Below, piece after piece: positions 52,595 through 60,643 of a stretch of 64,000 nucleotides of DNA. Every line of letters begins with the position of its first letter. The first letter of the stretch is position 1. Location: NCBI GenBank assembly GCA_035533275.1, contig DATLUD010000032.1:8547-72546 (forward strand), read 5' to 3'. The DNA comes from SCRA01 sp035533275. Lineage in GTDB: Bacteria; Vulcanimicrobiota; Vulcanimicrobiia; Vulcanimicrobiales; SCRA01. Position numbers and translations under genes: made by a program. The notes beneath the pieces are model-generated. The model saw nothing but the letters and a program-made list of their open reading frames with translations. It searched no databases and was not told where the DNA came from.

Positions 52595-52624
52595 TTGACA
52601 CGAGAGAAACGACAATGCTATAAG
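52595..52624 (+). promoter_or_regulatory. sigma70 promoter of the UGSC-4 operon
   Basis: A perfect TTGACA (52595-52600) and TATAAG (52619-52624) are 18 bp apart. It faces the UGSC-4 fusion gene and would give a leader of about 245 nt. Confidence 0.7.
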
Positions 52625-52876
52625 GACGTCAAGTAGCGACTCACTGTCTTCTCTTAGTAGAACAATAACGCGCCTCCTGCGCAAAACGCCGTTGGAGGCA
52701 GTGGATGCACAGCGGCCAGGCGATTACGCTTGCAGGCGGGACGGCGAAGGCGCACTTACGCTCGGCGATACGAGACGACGAGCACGGATTCGCGGTCGTC
52801 GCTGGGAGCCGCGGAGACATTCTGTGGAGAGCCCGATCGAGCGAGATGCAGAGCGATCGAGACCTAAGGAGAACCG

Positions 52877-54619
52877 ATGGGCAAACACGGCGACACCTAT
52901 GCCGTTTTCTGGCCACGCGGAGAGCGAGCGCTGAAACCCCACGAGCTCGCGCCTCGGTTTGATAACCTTTCGGGCAAGACCGTAGCGTTCGTCTGGGATT
53001 ATCTCTTCCGGGGCGACGAAATCTTCTCCATGCTCGAAAGAGGACTGCAAAGCAGATTTCCCGACATGCGTTTCGTGGGCTACGAGGCGTTCGGTTCAAC
53101 GCACGGAGCCGACGAACACGCAGTAGTTGCCGGCTTGCCCGACAAGCTCCGCGCACTCGGCGTCGATGCGGTCGTCTCCGGCATCGGTTGCTGAGGTAGC
53201 TGCACACCCGCCGTGTTGCGGGTGAGCGCCGCGGTCGAAAGCGCCGGATTTCCAACGGCAACGCTAATCTGCGAGGGTTTTCTGGGCCAGGCGAAGGCCA
53301 CGTCCTCCGGTCTTGGCGTACCCACGCTTGGCATTGCGATGGTACCCGGACATCCCGACGTGCAGAGCGCCGTTGAACTCGAGCGTAATATCGCGTCGGT
53401 GACGCTGGAGCGCGTCGTCGCTTGCCTGACCACGACATCGAACGGCGCGCGACACCTCGTGGAGCCGGCGCCGCGAGACGTTGTTTTCGAGGGGACCTTC
53501 GACGAGGTCCAACGCTTCTTCTACGAGAACCTGTGGAGCGACGGGTTGCCCATCGTGCCACCGACGCGCGACCGCGTCGACGCCTTCCTTTCGTTCGTCG
53601 ACCGGAGTCCGGACCAGGTCTTGGCAACGGTGCAGCTCGACAATCGCGCCGCGACGATCTGGAATATCGCCGTCAACGGCGTCATGGCCGGCTGCCGGCC
53701 CGAATACATGCCCATTTTGGTCGCCCTCGTCGAGGCGATGGCCGATCCGGCATACGGAGTCGAGCACAGCGGCAACACGCCCGGCGCGGAGACACAGATC
53801 GTCATCAACGGTCCGCTGATCAAGGACCTCGGCTTCAATTACGAACAAGGCGCGCTGCGTGACGGCTTTCAGGCCAATACGAGCATCGGGCGCTTTTGGC
53901 GCCTGTATCTGCGCAACGTCGCCGGCTTTCTTCCCCACCAGAACGACAAGGGAACGTTTGGAGGAACGTGGCGGGTCGTGATGGCGGAGAACGAGGACAC
54001 GCTGGCCGAGATCGGGTGGCCGACGGTGTGCTCCGGGATGGGCTTGCCGCCCGGCCAGAACGGGGTCTGTATCGCGCGCTATACGGGGTCCCACGTCATT
54101 GTCTCGGTGTACGGCACATCGGCCGAGGAGTGCCTGCCGTACCTCGCGGACGCGGTCGTCAAGTACACCGGGTGGGAGCTGATGTTCACCGTCGGCATGG
54201 CAACGGGCACCTACAAGCCCATGCTCATCCTTTCCCCGATCGTCGCAAAGACGATCGCCGCTTCAGGGATGACGAAAGCCGACGTACAGGCGTACTTGTT
54301 CGAGCATGCTCGCATTCCGGCACGACAATTCGAGAACTACATATCCGGTTGGACGAACTTGATCCCGGGCAAACGCTCTCTGTATGACCTGGTGATGCTC
54401 CGCAAGGCGCCACAGGTCTTCGGGGCCTCCCGCGACCCCGAACGTCTCGTGCCGCTGGTGCTCCGCCCCGAGGATTACATGATCGCCGTGAGCGGAGACC
54501 CGATGCGGACGAACTGCTACTTCCTAGCGCACAACGGTATGCTTGGCTTCCCGACGATGAAGCCGATCGTGCTTCCACGCGATTGGAGCACGAGGCTCAG
54601 GGCGGCATACGCGGAGTAG
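52877..54619 (+). CDS. UGSC-4/partner fusion selenoprotein (in-frame TGA = Sec106)
   Basis: Reading TGA 53192-53194 as selenocysteine joins two frames into one 580-residue protein. The UGSC domain (1-~195) has G-K-T-V-A-F-V-W-D-Y (33-42) and S-G-I-G-C-U-G-S-C-T-P-A-V; here Cys105 directly precedes Sec106, unlike the Asp in the other three. The partner domain (~200-580) has S-D-G-L-P-I-V-P-P-T (221-230), invariant Cys273 in A-G-C-R-P-E-Y-M-P, N-V-A-G-F-L-P and M-A-E-N-E-D-T. A 7-bp hairpin follows the TGA. The fusion shows the two families work together. An ATG start follows GGAGAACCG. It is the first gene of an operon with another partner, PxpBA and a TrxR-like protein. Confidence 0.88.
53205..53224 (+). 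promoter_or_regulatory. bacterial SECIS hairpin of UGSC-4
   Basis: Ten nt after the TGA, CACCCGC pairs perfectly with GCGGGTG around the loop CGTGTT, which has a G in its second position. The sequence is unrelated to the other three hairpins, yet its position and form are the same. Confidence 0.8.
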
Positions 54620-54637
54620 CATGCGATTCAACGGCCG

Positions 54638-55879
54638 ATGAGTGCTCCGCATGAAAGCCGCGGGACGCAATGGGTCCACAACCCGGTCGGACGGCAACGC
54701 GGCGGTGGCTGGGTGGATGATGCACTCGGCGACCGTGGGCGCGAGACGGATCCCGTGGGCATGCGCTTTGCCGGCGCGAGAGTCGTGCCGCAACGCGTGG
54801 AAGCAGTTCGCAGCGCCGACGTCGACGCGGCGGTCAACGAATGCTTCTATCGTCGAGGCTGGACCGACGGCCTCCCGATCGTGCCGCCAACGGTGGGGCG
54901 CGTTCGCGAGATGGTGCGCTTTTCGCCGGAATCCGCGTCCACCGTGATCGGCGAGCTCGAGCCGATGCATGGAGAGGCCAGCGTCGAAAAGCTCGCCGTC
55001 AACGCGGTCATGGCCGGCTGCCGCCCGGAGTACTTCCCGGTCGTGCTTGCCGCCGTGCGCGGCATCCTCGACCCACGGTTCAACTTGCGAGGCGTGCAGA
55101 CCACGGACGAGAACGTGGCGCCGTTGCTCATCGTGAGCGGCCCGCTTGCCGAAGAACTGGGCATCAACGCGGGGATCGGCGCGCTTGGGCCCGGTTGGCA
55201 CGCCAACGCGACGATCGGACGCGCCCTCCGGTTGATCATGAACAACGTGGGCGGTGCATGGCCCGGCATCACGTCTTTGGCGGGCATCGGCCAACCCGCG
55301 CGCTATACCCTCTGCCTCGCCGAGCGCACCCACGCGAATCCATGGCGATCGCTACACGTGGAAGCAGGATTACCCGCGGAGTCGAGTGCCGTTACCCTCA
55401 TGCGCGCAGAATGCAGTATCAACGTCACTGGTGACCTCGACGATCTGGCGAGCGTCATGGCATCGGCGGCCTCCGCCTTTAGCATCTTGCACGGCGGTTG
55501 CGTCGCGGTCCTCATCGCGCCGGCAACGGCGGCGCGTCTTAGCGGCATGGGATGGAGCAAGCTCGACGTCTCGCGGTACCTGTTCGAGCGCGCGCGATTG
55601 CCCGTCGACGAGTGGAGGTCGCTCTGGGTGCGCACGAAGATCGCCCCTACCTATGGCTTGCCCCCTTGGGTCGTCGCTGCCGAGGACGGCAACGGACCGA
55701 TTCCCATCGTTGAGCACGCGGAGGATATCGTCGTGTTCGTCGCCGGCGCCGACGTCCCGATTCCGCAACACGTCTATTTCCCCAGTTGGGGGTTCCCCCC
55801 GTGCCGCGTCGTCGTTCCCATCACCCTGCCCAGCGACTGGGTTCGCTTGCGGCATGCCGCCGCGGGGAGTGGCGATTGA
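54638..55879 (+). CDS. UGSC-partner protein, operon 4
   Basis: A 413-residue partner protein. The ATG at 54638 gives an N-terminal extension of about 45 residues not seen in other copies; the ATG at 54761 is an alternative, and neither has a strong ribosome site. Motifs are T-D-G-L-P-I-V-P-P-T (76-85), invariant Cys128 in A-G-C-R-P-E-Y-F-P, G-I-N-A-G-I-G-A-L-G-P-G and N-V-G-G-A-W-P-G. The acidic signature is changed to A-E-R-T-H-A-N-P-W. It follows the UGSC-4 fusion by 18 nt, so this operon makes two partner domains per UGSC domain, as operon 2 does. Its stop overlaps the PxpB start. Confidence 0.83.
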   Translation: MSAPHESRGTQWVHNPVGRQRGGGWVDDALGDRGRETDPVGMRFAGARVVPQRVEAVRSADVDAAVNECFYRRGWTDGLPIVPPTVGRVREMVRFSPESASTVIGELEPMHGEASVEKLAVNAVMAGCRPEYFPVVLAAVRGILDPRFNLRGVQTTDENVAPLLIVSGPLAEELGINAGIGALGPGWHANATIGRALRLIMNNVGGAWPGITSLAGIGQPARYTLCLAERTHANPWRSLHVEAGLPAESSAVTLMRAECSINVTGDLDDLASVMASAASAFSILHGGCVAVLIAPATAARLSGMGWSKLDVSRYLFERARLPVDEWRSLWVRTKIAPTYGLPPWVVAAEDGNGPIPIVEHAEDIVVFVAGADVPIPQHVYFPSWGFPPCRVVVPITLPSDWVRLRHAAAGSGD

Positions 55880-56658
55880 GCGAGGATGCCGACCAGCGCG
55901 GAGGAGATGGGCGCCCGGCCCCGTGGACGCGAGTCCTTCCCGTGGGGGATGCCGCAGTGCTCGTTGAGTTCGGCGAGGCGCTCGACGTCTTCGTGAACGA
56001 TCGCGTCCTCCTCGCGGCGCGCGCGGCGAACCAGCTCCGAGCGCGTGGTGAGCTTCCCGGCGTCTGGGGCACGATTCCGTCATACAACACGCTCCTGCTC
56101 GAATTCGATCCGCTGGCGACGACGCGCGACGAGATCCTTGCCTCGCTCGAGCGCCAGGTGCGCGAGGGCGCAGACGAGAGGGTTGCTACGCGGCGGTTCC
56201 GCGTTCCGGTCTGGTACGCCGGGGACGACTTGCCCGAGGTCGCTGACCGCACCGGGCTCTCGCCTCAGCAGGTGGTGGAGCTCCACACCTCGGTGGACTT
56301 CCGGATCTTCACCGTGGGCTTCGCCCCCGGCCAACCGATCTGCGGCATGCTTCCCGATGCTCTTCGCCTGCCAAGGCGCGGATCGCCGCGCGTGGCAGTC
56401 CCGCCGGGATCCGTAGCGCTGGCCGGCCGGCAAGTGACCATCTACCCTGCAGCGACCCCCGGCGGCTGGCACCTCTTGGGGAAGACGCCCGTCGTGCCGT
56501 TCCGCCCGGATCGAGTCCCGTCGGTACTTTGGGCGCCTGGTGACTCCCTTCGGTTCTATCCTATCGACCGCGAGCAGTACGAGCATCTCGCGGCCGCATC
56601 GGCTGCCGGTACGGAGTGGCTCTCCGCCGAACCGCTCGGCGGAGCATCGCACGTATGA
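55876..56658 (+). CDS. pxpB: 5-oxoprolinase subunit B-like protein (PxpB/KipI family)
   Basis: A 260-residue PxpB from a TTG at 55876 overlapping the partner stop. Family landmarks are P-V-G-D-A-A-V-L-V-E-F-G near the N-terminus, Y-N-T-L-L-L-E-F-D, V-P-V-W-Y-A-G-D-D-L-P-E-V, and the C-terminal F-R-I-F-T-V-G-F-A-P-G-Q-P-I-C-G-M and T-P-G-G-W-H-L-L-G. In known systems PxpB and PxpC form one half of an ATP-dependent 5-oxoprolinase with PxpA. No pxpC is present here, so the role may differ or the missing subunit may be elsewhere. Co-expression with a UGSC selenoprotein is unexpected. Confidence 0.85.
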   Translation: MSEDADQRGGDGRPAPWTRVLPVGDAAVLVEFGEALDVFVNDRVLLAARAANQLRARGELPGVWGTIPSYNTLLLEFDPLATTRDEILASLERQVREGADERVATRRFRVPVWYAGDDLPEVADRTGLSPQQVVELHTSVDFRIFTVGFAPGQPICGMLPDALRLPRRGSPRVAVPPGSVALAGRQVTIYPAATPGGWHLLGKTPVVPFRPDRVPSVLWAPGDSLRFYPIDREQYEHLAAASAAGTEWLSAEPLGGASHV

Positions 56659-56703
56659 CGCAGCCCTACGACGCTGCTCGAATACGAGTAAGGGAGACGA
56701 ACG

Positions 56704-57498
56704 ATGAGCGAAATACTCGTTGACCTCAACTGCGACATGGGGGAGAGCTTCGGCGCTTGGAAGATGGGCGACGACGAGCGAATGTTCCCGTCGATCTCGT
56801 CGGCCAACGTGGCCTGCGGCTTTCACGGAGGCGATCCCCGCGTGATGGCGCGCACGGTGGAGATGGCCAAGACTCACGGCGTCGGCGTCGGCGCGCACCC
56901 ATCGTTCCCGGATCTGGTGGGATTCGGCCGCCGCAACCTCAATGTCACGCCGGAAGAAGCACGCACCGATGTGCTTTATCAAATCGGCGCCCTCTCGGGC
57001 TTCTGCCGCCGCTTTGGGGTTCCCCTGCAGCACGTCAAGCCGCACGGGCAATTGAACAACCTGGCGATGGCCGATCGTGCGCTGGCCGATGCCATTGTGG
57101 CCGGCGTCAAGGACTTCGATGCCGAGCTGCTGATCGTGAGCTTCGGCGGCGAGTTCGCACGCGCGGCGGAGGCGGCGGGGATGCGCGTGGCGTACGAGGT
57201 CTTTGCCGACCGTGAGTACAATGCCGACGGCACGCTGGTCTCTCGCCGCCTGCCGGGCGCCGTGATCACCGACCCCGCGCGCGTGGTGGATCGCGCGGTG
57301 GCGATGGTGTTGGAGGGGCGCGTCAGGGCGGTCGACGGGACGTGGCTCGAGATTCCGATGCACACCATCTGCCTTCACGGCGACACGCCTGGTGCCGCAG
57401 CGGTCGGCGTGCAACTGAGGAGTGCCTTGGAGCGAGCCGGTGTACGCATCGCCCCGATGCTCGAGGTGGTTGGGGGTCGCTCGGCGACCCCTCGCTGA
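56704..57498 (+). CDS. pxpA: 5-oxoprolinase subunit A (LamB/YcsF family)
   Basis: A 264-residue PxpA with the classical opening V-D-L-N-C-D-M-G-E-S-F-G and I-S-S-A-N-V-A-C-G-F-H-G-G-D-P, then V-G-A-H-P-S-F-P-D, V-K-P-H-G-Q-L-N-N and I-C-L-H-G-D-T-P-G-A near the end, all metal- and substrate-site residues of the family. In most homologues the V-K-P-H-G-A-L-Y-N segment has Ala-Leu-Tyr; here it is Gln-Leu-Asn, a change in a conserved pocket that could alter substrate. An AAGGGAGACG precedes the ATG. It lies between PxpB and a TrxR-like gene. Confidence 0.9.
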   Translation: MSEILVDLNCDMGESFGAWKMGDDERMFPSISSANVACGFHGGDPRVMARTVEMAKTHGVGVGAHPSFPDLVGFGRRNLNVTPEEARTDVLYQIGALSGFCRRFGVPLQHVKPHGQLNNLAMADRALADAIVAGVKDFDAELLIVSFGGEFARAAEAAGMRVAYEVFADREYNADGTLVSRRLPGAVITDPARVVDRAVAMVLEGRVRAVDGTWLEIPMHTICLHGDTPGAAAVGVQLRSALERAGVRIAPMLEVVGGRSATPR

Positions 57499-57502
57499 GA
57501 AT

Positions 57503-58444
57503 ATGAGCGCTGCATACGCCCATGAGTGCGACATTGCCGTCGTTGGTGCAGGCATCAGCGGTCTCACAGCTTGCGCCCACGCCGCCGAGCTCGGTGCGTC
57601 GGTCGTCTGCATAGAGCCCAACATCTTGCTTGGCGGGCTCGTCACGAACGTCGGCGTTCTCGGGAGCTATCCGGCGCCAACCGCCGTATCCGGCAGCGGG
57701 CTTGCCGAGGCTTTGAGGGAGCGCTGTACGATGCGGGGTACCTCGCTCTTGACCTCGCGTGTCACGGCCGTTGCGCCTGCCGCGGACCGGTTCGACGTGG
57801 TGACACTCGACGGAACGGTCTCCGCGAAGATCGTCATCGTTGCGTCAGGGGGCCGGCTGCGCAAGCTCGGCGTTCCCGGGGAGGCGGAACTCGCCGGCCG
57901 TGGCGTTTCGCAGTGCGATTGGTGCGACGGCGGGCTCTTCCGGGACGCCGACGTCGTGGTCGTCGGTGGGGGCGATGCCGCACTGCAAGCCGCCCTCCAT
58001 TTGGCCGAGATGTGCCGATCCGTATCGGTCATCGTGCGTGGTCAGCAGTTGCGCGCCCGCTGGCACTATCTGCAAGCGGCCGCCGACAACGACCGGATCA
58101 CGTTCCATTGGGAGACATTGGTCGAGCGTATTATCGGCACCGAGTGTGTCGAGGCCGTCGTGTTACGCAACTGTCAGGATGGCCGCCTGCATGAGCTCCC
58201 GGCCCGCGGCATCTTCATTTTCATCGGTACCGAACCGAACTCCGACTTTCTGCCATCGCAGGTGAAACGCGACAGCGGTGGATTCGTCGAGACGGACTGC
58301 GATGGCCGCACTTCGGTTCCGGGCATGTACGCCATCGGCGGCGTGCGCCGCGGCTATCGGGGCCTGATCGTGAATGCCATCGGAGACGGCGCGGCAGCCG
58401 CCGCGGCCGCCGTCGAGGCCTTGCGGGAGGACGCAATTCGGTAG
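57503..58444 (+). CDS. thioredoxin reductase-like NAD(P)H flavoprotein
   Basis: A 313-residue pyridine-nucleotide-disulfide reductase of the low-molecular-weight TrxR type. The FAD site is V-V-G-A-G-I-S-G-L-T (13-22), the redox pair is Cys138-x-x-Cys141 (Q-C-D-W-C-D-G), the NAD(P)H site is V-G-G-G-D-A-A-L-Q (154-162) and the second FAD motif reads Y-A-I-G-G-V-R, where TrxR usually has G-D-V-R. I use the ATG at 57503 because an earlier one lies within pxpA. It starts 4 nt after pxpA and ends the UGSC-4 operon. I infer that it delivers electrons from NAD(P)H to the Cys/Sec centre of UGSC-4. It is the best candidate reductase for this system in the window. Confidence 0.87.
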   Translation: MSAAYAHECDIAVVGAGISGLTACAHAAELGASVVCIEPNILLGGLVTNVGVLGSYPAPTAVSGSGLAEALRERCTMRGTSLLTSRVTAVAPAADRFDVVTLDGTVSAKIVIVASGGRLRKLGVPGEAELAGRGVSQCDWCDGGLFRDADVVVVGGGDAALQAALHLAEMCRSVSVIVRGQQLRARWHYLQAAADNDRITFHWETLVERIIGTECVEAVVLRNCQDGRLHELPARGIFIFIGTEPNSDFLPSQVKRDSGGFVETDCDGRTSVPGMYAIGGVRRGYRGLIVNAIGDGAAAAAAAVEALREDAIR

Positions 58445-58751
58445 CCCTATCGATGGAAGAGAGCGGTCGTTTGTCTACGCGTCCCTGTGGGGTCAAGCCC
58501 GCGCGATTGGTCTACACCTTCGTGTGGGGCGGGCGTCCGAACGAGGACGCGGAGCAGAGCTTCGAGCGGCTCGACGCGCGCCGCCCTCGACGCGGCTGGC
58601 CGCATCCGTCGAGCGCGCGAGGACGCGGGACACGGAATCTTTCTTGCGAACCTGACTTCGCTTAGGGCGTGTCCGGCTCCGGATGGGCTCACTTCAATCC
58701 CGACGTCGTGCCCGGCGTGCGCTCCCGTCACCCGCGATGACAGCGAGGAAC
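58445..58751. other. gene-free stretch before the hicA relic
   Basis: No frame here resembles a protein I know, and I see no repeat or promoter. It marks the border between the UGSC-4 operon and an accessory region. Confidence 0.4.
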
Positions 58752-58971
58752 TCAGAGCAACGCACGGAGATCGTCTGCCGTGAGCCCCACGTTCTTGAGG
58801 ATTGCTGCCAGTGTTCCGCGACGCAGCGCCGTGCACCGGCACGGACGTGCTGCGGCCGTCCGCGTGCTGCAAGACAGGATGCGAACCGTGGATGCGCGCG
58901 ACCCGAAAGCCCGCCCGTTCTAGAGCCCGCACGAGCTGAGCTCCGCCGACGGCGGGCAGTTTCGCGCTCAT
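58752..58971 (-). pseudogene. hicA: frameshifted hicA toxin gene
   Basis: The N-terminal part is a clear HicA: A-Q-L-V-R-A-L-E-R-A-G-F, then the catalytic His in I-H-G-S-H-P-V-L-Q-H-A-D-G-R and V-P-V-H-G. After that the frame breaks. Two bases appear to be missing from a GCGC run, and the tail G-T-L-A-A-I-L-K-N-V-G-L resumes in another frame, ending at 58752. Intact it would have about 73 residues, the family's normal length. HicA is an mRNA-cleaving toxin neutralised by HicB, whose gene lies 15 nt upstream. The defect could also be a sequencing error. Confidence 0.75.
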
Positions 58972-58986
58972 TCGTGAGAGATAGGC

Positions 58987-59235
58987 TCAGGCCGCCGAAA
59001 ACGTAATCGCGACGGTTTCGATGCGCGTGGCGTCCGCATCGGCTGCAGGGATGGCTTCGCCGCGATCACGACGGACGAGGATGCAGGCCTCGATCACTTC
59101 GCGTGCTCTCGCGAGCGCCTCTTCGACCGAGTCGCCCTCGGTCACGGCCTCGGGGAATGCCGGTACGGTGACGACGTAGCCGCCTTCGTCCGGATCTCCA
59201 GGTTCGAGCACAACGCTATAGCGCAGATCCGCCAT
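58987..59235 (-). CDS. hicB: HicB family antitoxin
   Basis: An 82-residue HicB with the partial RNase-H-like fold: L-R-Y-S-V-V-L-E-P, Y-V-V-T-V-P-A-F-P-E-A-V-T-E-G-D-S-V-E-E-A-L-A-R-A, then A-I-P-A-A-D. It lacks a C-terminal helix-turn-helix, which some HicB proteins have for autoregulation. It is upstream of the broken hicA, an order (hicB first) seen in part of the family. With an inactive toxin it may persist as an orphan antitoxin. Confidence 0.85.
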   Translation of the reverse strand: MADLRYSVVLEPGDPDEGGYVVTVPAFPEAVTEGDSVEEALARAREVIEACILVRRDRGEAIPAADADATRIETVAITFSAA

Positions 59236-59668
59236 GAGTCTAGTCTATCAGTGGAGTTGCCGGGATGCAACGGCTTCCGCATGTGGTGAACGCTGTCGGA
59301 GCTTCGGGCTACGGCGCGGACGTAGGCGGCGACGTCGGCCAGTCGCTTGCGCTCGCCGCGGGTGCGCAGCTCGCTCGGCAGCTCGATCTCCTCGCCGAAG
59401 GCGGGGTCGATCAGCGCGCAGGCGTCGGCGTGGTAGGCGTCTTTGTACTTGGCGGCCTCGGCCGCGTCGCGCTGAGTGACGACGTCTTGAACGGATACGA
59501 GCAGCCCCCCGCCATGAAGCACCTCTCCGCTATCGCGTGGATCACCGTTCAACCTGCGGGCATCCTAGGAGTCCCGAACCGCGCGTAGGACGACAGACCT
59601 AGCATGACGGCCCCGTTTGCAGGTCGCCTTTCATCCTCACCCGACCGTACGATAGGTGAGGGTGTACC
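59236..59668. other. intergenic stretch holding a gene relic
   Basis: The region contains the eroded copy listed at 59306-59490 and otherwise nothing I can assign, before the methyltransferase start. Confidence 0.5.
59306..59490 (-). pseudogene. eroded copy of the 3' part of the LigD-like/nuclease fusion gene
   Basis: 59315-59360 matches about 61100-61144, and 59361-59490 matches about 61281-61410, so roughly 137 bp were lost between them. The last bases of the gene (CTACGGCGCGGACG, as at 60858-60871) are also present at 59309-59322, implying a second deletion. Translated on the minus strand it gives D-A-Y-H-A-D-A-C-A-L-I and G-E-E-I-E-L, as in the full gene. It has no start and no nuclease motif. 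Confidence 0.8.
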
Positions 59669-60541
59669 ATGCAACCTCTCTCTGTCGATGCTCTTTGCCA
59701 TACGTGCGGTGAGGGTGCTCAGCCCTACCGATCGATTCGGGACTATCTCTACTATCGATGCTCGTACTGCGGTCTGCAATTCCTTGAGCGCGAACCCGAG
59801 GGATTCAGCACGCAAGCCGTGTACGACGATGACTATTTCTTCGGCGGCGGCGCGGGCTACCCCGACTATCTGCAAGAAGGACCGCTTCTGATCGACCGCG
59901 GCAAGGCGTACGCGCGCATCGTCGGGCGCTACGCACGTCCGGGTCGCGTGCTCGACATCGGGTCGGCGGCCGGCTTCATCCTTCGCGGCTTCATAGACTC
60001 CGGCTGGTCCGGAAGCGGGCTGGAGCCCAACCGCACGATGGTAGCCTATGCGCAGGAAGAGCTTGGCGTCGAGGTGGCCGCTGGCGCGATTGAGGACGCC
60101 CGCTTCCCGGCGTCGGTCGATCTGGTGACGATGATCCAGGTGCTCGAGCACGTGCGTGACCTTGGCACTACGCTGGACAAGGCCGCAGGAGCAACGAAGC
60201 CGGGCGGCCTTTGGTTCTGCGAGACGATGGACGGCGGCAGTCTCATGGCGAGGGTTCTCGGGATACAATGGCACGGCTACAGCCCGCCAAGTGTCCTCCG
60301 CATCTTCACGCTTGACGCCCTAGACCGCGCCGCAGCCGAATGGGGACTCGAGCGCATCGGGGCCGGGCGACCACTGAAATGGATCTCCGGTGCCCACGCC
60401 AAGTCGCTCCTGGGCTACAAGGCTGGCGATGGAATACTGAGTCGCATGGCTCATGCGGGAGCGCAAGTGATCCCGGACGACTGCGCGTTGCCCTATCCCG
60501 GTCGCGACATACTCTGGACCGTCTACCGCAAGGGTACGTAG
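59669..60541 (+). CDS. class I SAM-dependent methyltransferase with N-terminal zinc ribbon
   Basis: A 290-residue protein. Cys10-x-x-Cys13 and Cys31-x-x-Cys34 form a small zinc ribbon, as in sugar C- or O-methyltransferases of polysaccharide and antibiotic clusters. The Rossmann methyltransferase domain has V-L-D-I-G-S-A-A-G-F (94-103), G-L-E-P-N and M-I-Q-V-L-E-H-V, the usual SAM-binding segments. It stands alone between accessory elements, so there is no context for the substrate. A glycan or small-molecule acceptor is likely. Confidence 0.85.
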   Translation: MQPLSVDALCHTCGEGAQPYRSIRDYLYYRCSYCGLQFLEREPEGFSTQAVYDDDYFFGGGAGYPDYLQEGPLLIDRGKAYARIVGRYARPGRVLDIGSAAGFILRGFIDSGWSGSGLEPNRTMVAYAQEELGVEVAAGAIEDARFPASVDLVTMIQVLEHVRDLGTTLDKAAGATKPGGLWFCETMDGGSLMARVLGIQWHGYSPPSVLRIFTLDALDRAAAEWGLERIGAGRPLKWISGAHAKSLLGYKAGDGILSRMAHAGAQVIPDDCALPYPGRDILWTVYRKGT

Positions 60542-60643
60542 GGGCCACGACGGTCGTGAGTTTCGCGTTAGACATTGTTCAACAGGGGTCGTCGGGCTTT
60601 AGGGCTCGGCGGCCTCTTCGCGCTTCTCGGGCGCATGGAATCG

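Larger units (their letters stand above)
52277..52876. other. 600-bp intergenic region before the UGSC-4 operon
   Basis: It separates divergent operons. Identified parts are the tandem 13-bp repeat and the UGSC-4 promoter, listed separately. The 250 nt between promoter and start codon are unusually long; short frames there show no recognisable protein and I cannot assign a leader function. Confidence 0.5.

Noticed and set aside
6814..54619. Reading the four TGAs as true stops, nonsense mutations or a reassigned codon
   Set aside because: All four fall at the same motif position and are followed by hairpins and conserved sequence, while TGA ends most other genes normally, many of them in start/stop overlaps. 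A recoded genome or random mutation would not give this pattern.
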